64,000 nucleotides of DNA. Source: Methylomagnum ishizawai (GTDB lineage Bacteria > Pseudomonadota > Gammaproteobacteria > Methylococcales > Methylococcaceae). The stretch is taken from NCBI RefSeq assembly GCF_900155475.1, contig NZ_FXAM01000001.1, forward strand, positions 2,986,881 through 3,050,880. The letters are read 5' to 3'. Made by a program: the position numbers and the translations under genes. Positions 18,382-25,487 of this stretch are shown piece after piece. Under the pieces are notes generated by a model. The model saw nothing but the letters and a program-made list of their open reading frames with translations, did no database searches and had not been told where the DNA came from. How positions within the stretch are numbered: the first letter of the stretch is position 1; every line of letters starts with the position of its first letter.

Positions 18382-18867
18382 TCACCCCGTCCGCCGTCCC
18401 AACCGCCCCACTCCCCAGAACAACAAACCGAGGCCCAACAGCCCCGGCCCGATCTGCCGGGTCAGGAACCATTTCACATTCGGCACCCGCGACACGAAGC
18501 CCCAGAATTGGTGGCGGGCCGCGGAAAAATCGTTGGGCAGGAAACAGGCCCGGTAGCTGTAAAGATCGCCATCGAACACGAAGCACATCGCGCCCTCCTT
18601 CATGAAAGCATCGACATAGCCCGGCTTGATCGAATAATCGCCATAGACCGACTGGAACACATGCATCGCCGCCCGCCGCCGCCCACTTTCGGGACCGGGG
18701 TTCCGCTCGAATTCGAAAGTATGGTTCTCGCCGGTCTGCTCGACCGTATAGGGATAGCGCTGGCCTTGGTATTCGTAGACATGGTTTTCCCCGGCCCGGC
18801 CATCGGCGGCCAGGGCCAGGGCCAGGAGGGCGAGGCGGCGAAATCGGGCCGGTGTGATCTGGTGCAT
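18382..18867 (-). CDS. Hypothetical exported membrane protein
   Basis: A 161-residue protein with an N-terminal signal segment (RRLALLALALAADGRAG) and a C-terminal transmembrane helix (GPGLLGLGLLFWGVGRL) followed by Arg residues. Between them lies a polar domain with FEFERNPGPESGRRR and two Cys. The start has AGAGG upstream. I recognise no family. The signal-helix-basic end recalls a sorting tail, but no PEP-type motif precedes the helix. Confidence 0.65.
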   Translation of the reverse strand: MHQITPARFRRLALLALALAADGRAGENHVYEYQGQRYPYTVEQTGENHTFEFERNPGPESGRRRAAMHVFQSVYGDYSIKPGYVDAFMKEGAMCFVFDGDLYSYRACFLPNDFSAARHQFWGFVSRVPNVKWFLTRQIGPGLLGLGLLFWGVGRLGRRTG

Positions 18868-19336
18868 AGCTTGAAGCCTCTTGTTGTGGTTCTAGAACAT
18901 TTCCGGTTTGGGTGTACGGTCTTCAGCAAGAGTGGTCACGGAATACGCATCCACCCTACAGAAAACATGAAAATGCCCTAGCCCAAGGTAGACCTGGGCT
19001 TTATGAGTATAAGCGGGGTGGCGGACCGGACTATAAATCCCGGCCCGGCGCTGCGCCGGACGGGGCAGGATCGCGGAAATCGCGGCAGGGGCGACGCCCC
19101 GCCCCACCGGGATAACACGAACCCCGCCGCGCTCCCGGCATGGACGCGGAATCCAATACCCTGCCGCTCCCACGTCATCCCCATCCTTGATAGGTAGTCT
19201 CCACTATGGCGGCGTGGTTGGCGTTTTTAGTATAAATATCCGGCATGATTAAGTTTGGGTGTTCGCGCCCAGCCCCCAAGCCGATTATGCCATGCAGATA
19301 TGTTTTCAACATGTCGTATAACAGGGAGATACATCT
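18868..19336. other. Intergenic region, no gene recognised
   Basis: About 470 bases between a minus-strand gene and the exosortase substrate gene. I see no convincing frame or RNA gene. A TATAAATAT stretch at about 19231 could be part of the promoter of the downstream locus, but a good -35 at the right spacing is not visible. Confidence 0.4.
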
Positions 19337-19561
19337 ATGAAAACCCGATATCGCTTGGCGGTGGGATTGGCGGTCCTGGCCTTATCCATGGGCACAGCCA
19401 CGGCCAAGCCCTTCGGCCCGATACCAGGCGGGGGCAAGCCCTGGCCCAGGGCACCGGAAATCAGCACCGCCGCCGGACCCGGTGCGGTCGCGCTTATTAC
19501 CGGAATACTTTTGCTCCGGAGCGAGCGCTCGAAAACCCGGCGCTCCTCCGATCCCCGTTGA
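19337..19561 (+). CDS. Short VPEID-CTERM-like exosortase E substrate
   Basis: A 74-residue preprotein. Residues 1-23 form a signal peptide ending MGTATA; residues 24-40 form a Gly/Pro-rich stretch (KPFGPIPGGGKPWPRAP). The sorting tail then follows: PEI at 40-42, a hydrophobic helix AAGPGAVALITGILLL and a basic end RSERSKTRRSSD. This is the layout of VPEID-CTERM proteins, with APEIS in place of VPEID. GGGAG lies just upstream of the ATG. The exosortase E gene starts 131 bases later on the same strand, which supports an enzyme-substrate pair. After both cuts only about 17-20 residues would remain. Confidence 0.8.
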   Translation: MKTRYRLAVGLAVLALSMGTATAKPFGPIPGGGKPWPRAPEISTAAGPGAVALITGILLLRSERSKTRRSSDPR

Positions 19562-19572
19562 CCCTAGACCCT

Positions 19573-19605
19573 GGGATGGTGGCCCGGACCCAGGGCCGCC
19601 ATCCC
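19573..19605 (+). repeat. Stem-loop between exosortase substrate and exosortase gene
   Basis: Arms GGGATGGTGGCCC and GGGCCGCCATCCC pair over 13 positions with one G-T wobble and a 7-base loop. There is no T-run, so it is more likely an mRNA-stabilising or partial-termination element that favours substrate over enzyme expression. Confidence 0.6.
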
Positions 19606-19692
19606 ATCCCGGATTCTTCCGGGTACCGGTCAAATCCGCCATAAATAACCCTAGGCTTAGGATATTAGCCCAGCCGATAGCCCGCGCATGCC

Positions 19693-21375
19693 ATGTCAGC
19701 ACTTGTCTACCCACCCTGGCCATGGGATAAGGGTATCCCCTGGTTATTTTTATCCGCTCTCCTCATCGCCGAATTCGTCGGCATGAAATCGAGCTACACA
19801 GTACCCAGCCTGTTTTCCCCGATACCCCGGTTCGCGCAAGATACCTATGGCCCGGTGGCGCTCTTCCACCATACCAAGGAAATCTGGAAACTCGGGCTAT
19901 GGCTGGGCAGCGGCGGCCTGTTGCTCCTGGCCCCGCGCCATGCCCACCTGCTCGGGGAGTTCCGGCGACAATCCCGCTATCATCGTTGGCAAGGCTGGCT
20001 GTGCGGCCAGTGCCTGGCCTTCGTGGCGCTGGTGGCAACCACCGCCTATCTATTCGCCCAACCCACCCAGGCCGAGCGCCTCGACCTGGGCGGGGCCGTG
20101 GTTTGGGCCGCGCTGTTGGGCGCGACCCTGTGGCTCTGGCTGCTCGCGCTGGCACCAGCCCGGTTCTGGGCTTGGTTGGTCCGCCGTGAAGCCCCGGCCT
20201 TGGTGGCGGGGATGGTATTGGGTTATTGCGCTTCCCGTGTCGTGGAACAACTGGTATGGCAAGAAGCCCCGCTGGCCCAAAAAGAGTTATGGGGTATCCT
20301 ATCCGGTTATACCTTGGCGCTGGTCCATACCCTATTGGGCTGGATTTACCCAGATAGGGTTTATATACCGGAATCCGCCGTGGTCGGCACGCCTGATTTC
20401 GCAGTGGAAATCACCTATGCCTGTTCGGGGATCGAAGGTATCAGCCTCATTGTCTTATTCATCGCGTTATATCTCGGCTTATTCCACAAGGAACTGAGGT
20501 TTCCGCAATCGTTCTGGTTATTTCCCTTGGGTATCTGCGCGATCTGGCTGGGGAACGCCTTGCGTATCGCCGCCCTGATTATCCTGGGCAGCGAGATTTC
20601 GCCGGAATTGGCCAGCGAGGGTTTCCATGCCCAAGCCGGCTGGATCATGCTGATCCTTATCATCCTGGGCCTGCTGTGGGTTTCCCATCGCTGGCACTAT
20701 TTCGCCACCAGCCCGGCCTATTCCCCGTCCAAGGGCGGGGCGATACGGCTGGAAACCGGCCTACTCCTACCCTTGCTAGCCTTGCTGGCGACCACGATGA
20801 TAACCGCGGCGTTTTCCAGCGGCGGCTTCGATAGCCTATACCCACTGAAAGTGCTGGTCACGCTGGCGGTCCTGGGGTATTGCTGGAACGCCTATACCCG
20901 GCTCGGCTGGCATTGGGATTGGCAGGCTCCGCTGATCGGCGGCGCGGTCTTCGCGGTCTGGATGGCCTTGGAACCCGACTCCGGCGCGGACGGGGCCGGG
21001 TTGGCCCAGGGTTTGGCCGGATTATCGGGCGGGCCGGCGGCGCTGTGGTTGGTATTCCGGGTGTTGGGTTCGGTGGTCGCCGTGCCCTTGGCGGAGGAAT
21101 TGGCGTTCCGCGGCTATTTGCTCCGCAAGCTGATCGCCCGCGATATCGAAACCGTCCCGCCGGGGCGGTTCACCTGGGTGTCGTTCCTGGCGAGCTCGGT
21201 ACTGTTCGGGCTATTGCATGAGCGTTGGCTGGCCGGGAGCCTGGCCGGGATGGGTTACGCGCTGGCGCTGTACCGGCGCGGGCGGATCGGGGATGCCGTG
21301 GTGGCGCATATGACCACCAACGGCTTGATCGCCCTGACCGTGTTGGCGCGGGGACGCTGGGGTTTGTGGACCTGA
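19693..21375 (+). CDS. xrtE: Exosortase E / CPBP-family protease fusion
   Basis: A 560-residue polytopic membrane protein. The N-terminal part is an exosortase (transpeptidase-like sorting enzyme) with catalytic Cys244 in TYACSGIEGISL, Arg291 in GNALRIAALI and His312 in GFHAQAGW. The C-terminal part is a CPBP (CAAX/Abi) intramembrane protease domain with Glu468-Glu469 and Arg473 in PLAEELAFRGYL, plus HERWLAGSLAGM. This two-domain layout is the exosortase E/protease of the VPEID-CTERM system as I know it. The substrate gene lies directly upstream and the end is convergent with gloB. Confidence 0.92.
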   Translation: MSALVYPPWPWDKGIPWLFLSALLIAEFVGMKSSYTVPSLFSPIPRFAQDTYGPVALFHHTKEIWKLGLWLGSGGLLLLAPRHAHLLGEFRRQSRYHRWQGWLCGQCLAFVALVATTAYLFAQPTQAERLDLGGAVVWAALLGATLWLWLLALAPARFWAWLVRREAPALVAGMVLGYCASRVVEQLVWQEAPLAQKELWGILSGYTLALVHTLLGWIYPDRVYIPESAVVGTPDFAVEITYACSGIEGISLIVLFIALYLGLFHKELRFPQSFWLFPLGICAIWLGNALRIAALIILGSEISPELASEGFHAQAGWIMLILIILGLLWVSHRWHYFATSPAYSPSKGGAIRLETGLLLPLLALLATTMITAAFSSGGFDSLYPLKVLVTLAVLGYCWNAYTRLGWHWDWQAPLIGGAVFAVWMALEPDSGADGAGLAQGLAGLSGGPAALWLVFRVLGSVVAVPLAEELAFRGYLLRKLIARDIETVPPGRFTWVSFLASSVLFGLLHERWLAGSLAGMGYALALYRRGRIGDAVVAHMTTNGLIALTVLARGRWGLWT

Positions 21376-21377
21376 AA

Positions 21378-21404
21378 CCGTAAACCGCGGAATCCGGGTT
21401 ACGG
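21378..21404. terminator. Imperfect hairpin between convergent genes
   Basis: CCGTAAACC pairs with GGGTTACGG except for one position. It lies between the stops of xrtE and gloB and could act as a weak convergent terminator; no clear T-run. Confidence 0.35.
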
Positions 21405-21406
21405 GA

Positions 21407-22171
21407 TCAAAAGGCGTCCTTGCGCCGCCGCGTTTCGGCGAACACCCGCATCGGCTCCGCGCCGCGCAGGCCCAGCGTGGCCTGGATTTCGGCGCTGTCC
21501 GGGCGGAGGAAGGGATTGGTCGCCCGCTCTTCCAGCAACGACGAAGGCACGGTCGGCCTGCCGTCGCGCCTCAGTGCCCGCACGCGGGCCATGCGCTCGA
21601 CCAGGGCTGGATTATCCGGCTCCAGCGTCAGGGCGAAACGGCCATTGGCCTCGGTATATTCGTGGGCGCAGTAGATAAGGGTCTCGTCCGGCAAGTCGCG
21701 GATGCAGCCCAAGGAGTTCCACATCTGCTCCGCTGTGCCGCCCAGCAAGCGCCCGCAGCCCATCGCGAACAGCGTATCCCCGCAAAACAAGGCCCGATCC
21801 GCCTTGAACCAATAGGCCAGATGGCCTTGGGTATGGCCCGGCACCGCCATCACCAGGGCGGTCATCGCGCCCAACGCCACCACATCGCCCTCCCCTAGCG
21901 CCACATCCAGGCCGGGAATATCGCCCCGGTCGCGGGCCGCGCCGTAGACCTTGCAGCCGGTCGCTTGCTTCAGCGCCAGGTTGCCATCCACATGGTCCCA
22001 ATGGTGGTGGGTATTGAGGATGTGGCTGAGTTTCCAGCCGGTCCGCGCCAAAGCCGCCAGCACCGGCTCCGCTGCCGCCGGATCGACCACCGCCGTGGCC
22101 CCAGTGGCCGGATCGCGCAGCAGGTAGACATAATTGTCCCGCATCACCAGGATTTGATGGATATCGAGCAT
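21407..22171 (-). CDS. gloB: Hydroxyacylglutathione hydrolase (glyoxalase II)
   Basis: Metallo-beta-lactamase fold enzyme that hydrolyses S-lactoylglutathione to lactate and glutathione, the second step of methylglyoxal detoxification. The metal-binding motif THHHWDHVDGN, the later VPGHTQGH and GDTLFAMGCGR, and the C-terminal LEERATNPFLR are typical of GloB. Length 254 residues is normal. The ATG start lies four bases after the stop of the upstream MutS-like gene, so the two are probably cotranscribed. A gshA gene for glutathione synthesis is also in the window. Confidence 0.95.
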   Translation of the reverse strand: MLDIHQILVMRDNYVYLLRDPATGATAVVDPAAAEPVLAALARTGWKLSHILNTHHHWDHVDGNLALKQATGCKVYGAARDRGDIPGLDVALGEGDVVALGAMTALVMAVPGHTQGHLAYWFKADRALFCGDTLFAMGCGRLLGGTAEQMWNSLGCIRDLPDETLIYCAHEYTEANGRFALTLEPDNPALVERMARVRALRRDGRPTVPSSLLEERATNPFLRPDSAEIQATLGLRGAEPMRVFAETRRRKDAF

Positions 22172-22175
22172 GGCC

Positions 22176-23783
22176 CTACCTCCCGGTCAAATAGCGCGCG
22201 ATATCTTCCTTGGAAAAACCGATCTTCTTCGCCACCCGGTCGGCGTGGCTGACCCTGGAAATGCCTTCGATCAAACGATAGGTCGGTTGGTCGTTCTTGA
22301 ATTCGACCTGCCGGGCCAGTCCGACTTTTTTCTCCTGGAAGCGGTCCACCAGTTCGTGGTTGTGGGTGATGAGGAGGGTGCTATTACCCTTCTGGCGGAA
22401 ACCGTCGAGGATGTTCATGGAGATTTCGATCTTCTCCTCGTGGGTGGTGCCTTCGGACAATTCGTCCATCACGATCAGGCTTTGCGGGCTGCTGCTGAGG
22501 AAGATTTCCTTGGTGCGGCGCAATTCGGTGCCGAAACGGCCTTCGCCGTCGGCGAGATGGCTGATTTCGGGCATCTGGTAATAGATACGGTCGGCGGGCG
22601 AAAGCTCGGCCTGTTCGGCGGGCACGTAGCTTCCGATCTGGGCCAGTAGCTGGGTTTGGGTCAGGGTCTTGCAGAAGGCGGTTTTGCCGCCGCTATTGGG
22701 TCCGGTGACGAGGGTCAGGCGTTCCTCGCGCAGGGTAAGATCGTTGCCCACATAATCGCGGTTGTCCTTGCCGAGGATGGGATTCCGCACATTCTTCACT
22801 TCCAGGGTGTGGCGGTCGGTGTCGAGGATTTTGGGCAGGGTCATGGGATGGGGGAAGTTTTCCTTGAGGCGGACGAAACTCAGCAGTTCGTCGAGTTTGC
22901 CCAGGGAATCCAAAAGATTCTGCACATCGTTGGATTTCCTGAAAATCAGGCGCAAGGGATAGATGCAAGCATCGCGGTCGAAACCGCCAACCACGGGGAT
23001 ATACAGCAGGGACAGCGGGGCGATGAACAACCAAATGGTGGGGCCGATGGAATCGAACATCTCGAACACGATGGGGATGAGTTCCATCAACACCAGGAAC
23101 AACACGCCGACGAGGCCGAGCAAGCCGGGCTTGAACAAGCTGGGCTTGAACTTGATGCCGGGCACGAACCAGCCTTTCTCGGCCTTGGTGGCCATGCCTT
23201 TTTCGGTGCGGTAGGCCGGGCCATGGGCCAAGGCGTAGGCGCGGGATTTCGAGAAGCCCTTGAGGTCGTCGACCAGGGTGGCGAGGTATTCGCTTTGCGG
23301 GGTGGGCAGGCGGTGGGCGGCGTCCACCAGGTTCAGCATGAAGCGGGTGCCCCGGATATAGCTGGCGTAGCCGTAACCTTCGATTTCCAGCTTGTGGGCG
23401 GGCGAGGACAGCATCCCGACGAAGGTGCCGAACAGCAGGTCGTAGAAGTCCTTTTCGGTGTCTCTGGCCTGTTTGATGAGGTTCTCCAAGCGTTGGCGGA
23501 TTTCGCCGCTGGTTTCGATCTCGCGCACGGCGTCTTGCTTGGCGCGGATCAGGCCGGCGTCGGCCAAGGGGCGGGTAAGCGAGCGGTAGAGGGTGGCTTG
23601 GCCCGCGACGGTGCTGGCGTGGTTGACGCTGTCGAACAGCTTATCGACCTCCATGGATTGGAAGCTGGTGGGATCGATGACGTTTTGGTTGGCCTTGGCC
23701 GGTGGCGGGCGGCGGATCGGTGGGGGTTCGACGGCGTCGGATTGCAGCAGGGTGGGATACAGGGCGTTCACGATTTCTTTCAT
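22176..23783 (-). CDS. Membrane MutS-like ATPase
   Basis: A 535-residue protein with the MutS family ATPase domain at the C-terminus: Walker A TGPNSGGKTAFCK, the segment GRFGTELRRTKEIF, Walker B SLIVMDELSEGTTHEEK and LLITHNHELV. A MutS core-like helical region precedes it. Unlike true MutS it lacks the mismatch-recognition domain and has two hydrophobic segments in the middle (GLVGVLFLVLMELIPIVF and IWLFIAPLSLLYIPVVGG), so it is probably membrane-bound. The role of such proteins is not established. It lies directly upstream of gloB. Confidence 0.82.
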   Translation of the reverse strand: MKEIVNALYPTLLQSDAVEPPPIRRPPPAKANQNVIDPTSFQSMEVDKLFDSVNHASTVAGQATLYRSLTRPLADAGLIRAKQDAVREIETSGEIRQRLENLIKQARDTEKDFYDLLFGTFVGMLSSPAHKLEIEGYGYASYIRGTRFMLNLVDAAHRLPTPQSEYLATLVDDLKGFSKSRAYALAHGPAYRTEKGMATKAEKGWFVPGIKFKPSLFKPGLLGLVGVLFLVLMELIPIVFEMFDSIGPTIWLFIAPLSLLYIPVVGGFDRDACIYPLRLIFRKSNDVQNLLDSLGKLDELLSFVRLKENFPHPMTLPKILDTDRHTLEVKNVRNPILGKDNRDYVGNDLTLREERLTLVTGPNSGGKTAFCKTLTQTQLLAQIGSYVPAEQAELSPADRIYYQMPEISHLADGEGRFGTELRRTKEIFLSSSPQSLIVMDELSEGTTHEEKIEISMNILDGFRQKGNSTLLITHNHELVDRFQEKKVGLARQVEFKNDQPTYRLIEGISRVSHADRVAKKIGFSKEDIARYLTGR

Positions 23784-24056
23784 GGGGGCGGGAACCTCGT
23801 TTTATTAGTGGCAGCTAACCTAGCACTTCGTTGTCCATGGCTTCAACCGGGTTGGGCCGGGACTTGGGTTGGGGTGGGGATTGGGGGGAATGGTTCCGTG
23901 GGTGGGACTCAACGGTTGATATCGGTCTTAATAAAATGCAAACTACTCTACAAATAAGGTAAGCAGGCTCTTGAATCCTCTTACTTCCGAAATAAAACCA
24001 ATATTAACATCAAAAATATAGATACCGCAATACCAAAAACAGTTGGATTTATTTAT

Positions 24057-24608
24057 ATGAAAACACAAGTATATAAAAATATCTTATTAACTATAATTGC
24101 TATATTTTTAATTTTGATTTTTGCTCAAAATGAAATTAGCGGCAATGGATTATTTGTTGGCCGGAAAAAATCCGAATTAGATTCAAATATACCACAATCA
24201 TCTTTGATTGCCGAACAACAACGAGAAAAACTAGCTACAGATAAGCTGCCTTTAATAGTTAATTGCCTGAAAGGTCACTTCGGAAAGGGAGATAAAATTT
24301 TAAGCGGACCAACTTTCACCCTGGAAAAAACAAACTCTATTATATTCCCCTACAGTAGCTCTGTATCAATTGACGTAGAAAGCACTCGCGCACAATCTAA
24401 AGATAATGAGAACCCATCATATGGTTTTGAATATATCCTCCAATTGAAGTTTTCTAAAGCCAGCAATGAATGGGTTGTTGATACGAAAAAGCAAAGATTC
24501 GTTAGCTTTTTTAAAGTTAATGAATTTGAAATAAAAAAATATAGTATTCCTAAAAATGAATGGCAGTCATCGTCTGGCGAATATATATGCACCCCAGAAG
24601 ATCTTTAA
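24057..24608 (+). CDS. AT-rich orphan, membrane-anchored hypothetical protein
   Basis: A 183-residue protein with one N-terminal hydrophobic segment (NILLTIIAIFLILIFA), then a polar, Lys/Ser-rich domain with two Cys (NCLKGHFG and YICTPEDL). No family is recognised. Its base composition is strikingly AT-rich compared with both neighbours, and the 270 bases upstream are AT-rich too, so the block from about 23930 to 24620 looks recently acquired. The ATG has no strong Shine-Dalgarno sequence. Confidence 0.6.
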   Translation: MKTQVYKNILLTIIAIFLILIFAQNEISGNGLFVGRKKSELDSNIPQSSLIAEQQREKLATDKLPLIVNCLKGHFGKGDKILSGPTFTLEKTNSIIFPYSSSVSIDVESTRAQSKDNENPSYGFEYILQLKFSKASNEWVVDTKKQRFVSFFKVNEFEIKKYSIPKNEWQSSSGEYICTPEDL

Positions 24609-24642
24609 ATTTAAAGCGGTGCCCCCCCCAAAATACCCTTCT

Positions 24643-24700
24643 CCGTAGCCCGTAGGATACGCTGAGTTTGCGAAGCGCATCAATCACGACCCGATGCGCC
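24643..24700 (+). repeat. Flanking repeat, left copy
   Basis: Begins CCGTAGCCCGTAGG and ends with the inverted repeat GCGCATC (24675-24681) / GATGCGC (24693-24699). A related copy with the same two parts lies at 25193-25269, so the pair brackets the hicBA genes. Confidence 0.7.
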
Positions 24701-24750
24701 CCCTCTGCCCAGCACATCCCACAAGCCCATCGAAACCCAGGAGCAACCCC

Positions 24751-24957
24751 ATGAAATTCAACGTGACCATCGACCGCGACGAAGACGGCATCTGGATCGT
24801 GGAATGCCCATCGATCCCCGGTTGTATCTCCCAAGGCGAAACCAAGGACGAGGCGCTAAAAAACATCGAAGACGCCATCGCCCAATGCTTGCAGGTACGC
24901 GCCGAAATGGGATTGCCGTTAACTCTGGAAACCCGCTTGATCGAAGTGGCCGCGTAA
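24751..24957 (+). CDS. hicB: HicB-family antitoxin
   Basis: A 68-residue HicB-fold protein: MKFNVTIDRDEDGIWIVECP, SIPGCISQGETKDEALKNIE and a C-terminal ETRLIEVAA. It should bind and neutralise the HicA RNase encoded next. The start has AGGAG at good spacing. The order is antitoxin first, with the HicA start overlapping the HicB stop (TAATG). It is a short form without a separate DNA-binding domain, so autoregulation may be weak or need other factors. Confidence 0.88.
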   Translation: MKFNVTIDRDEDGIWIVECPSIPGCISQGETKDEALKNIEDAIAQCLQVRAEMGLPLTLETRLIEVAA

Positions 24958-25181
24958 TGGGTCCAGTCCTCCCCAGCTTAAATGGGCGGGAAGTAGTCCG
25001 GGTTTTCCAAAGCTTGGGATGGCGGGTTGTCCGGCAAAATGGGAGCCATATCGTCATGGTTAAGCCGGGTGAAATGGCAACCCTATCAGTCCCAGACCAC
25101 CGGGAAGTAGCAAAAGGTACGCTACGCGGATTGATCCGTGCCGCAGGACTGACCGTGCCTGAGTTTCTCTCGAAGATTTAA
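24957..25181 (+). CDS. hicA: HicA-family mRNA interferase toxin
   Basis: A 74-residue HicA/YcfA toxin of the dsRBD-like fold. Key features are LNGREVVRVFQSLGWRVV, the conserved RQNGSHIVMV with the catalytic His, and the C-terminal HREVAKGTLRGLIRAAGL. It would cleave mRNA when not held by HicB. Translation is probably coupled to hicB through the TAATG overlap. The pair stands alone between two related repeats. Confidence 0.9.
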   Translation: MGPVLPSLNGREVVRVFQSLGWRVVRQNGSHIVMVKPGEMATLSVPDHREVAKGTLRGLIRAAGLTVPEFLSKI

Positions 25182-25192
25182 AATGGGCTGTC

Positions 25193-25269
25193 CCGTAGCC
25201 CGTAGGGCGGAATAGCGCAGCATATTCCGCCCTACATCAAATAGCGCATCCATCGCGACCCGATGCGCT
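25193..25269 (+). repeat. Flanking repeat, right copy, with internal palindrome
   Basis: Starts with the same CCGTAGCCCGTAGG as the left copy and ends with GCGCATC (25244-25250) / GATGCGC (25262-25268). It also holds a perfect 13-bp palindrome GTAGGGCGGAATA / TATTCCGCCCTAC (25202-25214, 25223-25235). The palindrome could serve as a terminator for hicBA or mark a mobile miniature element. Confidence 0.75.
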
Positions 25270-25487
25270 CACCCACCGCCCAATCCCCGCAACACCCCGC
25301 CCACCTTTCCGCGCCCGCTCCTGAATTTTTCAGAGACACCCGCCTCCGCCCCGTTGCCCAAATCCCCCAAGCACGCGACAATCGCCCGCGATGGAAGCAC
25401 CGCCCATCGCCACGGAATGGATGCGCCCCGAACGCGGCCATCACAGCCGCCTTCCACCTACTCAAATCATCGACGAGGTATGGACCA

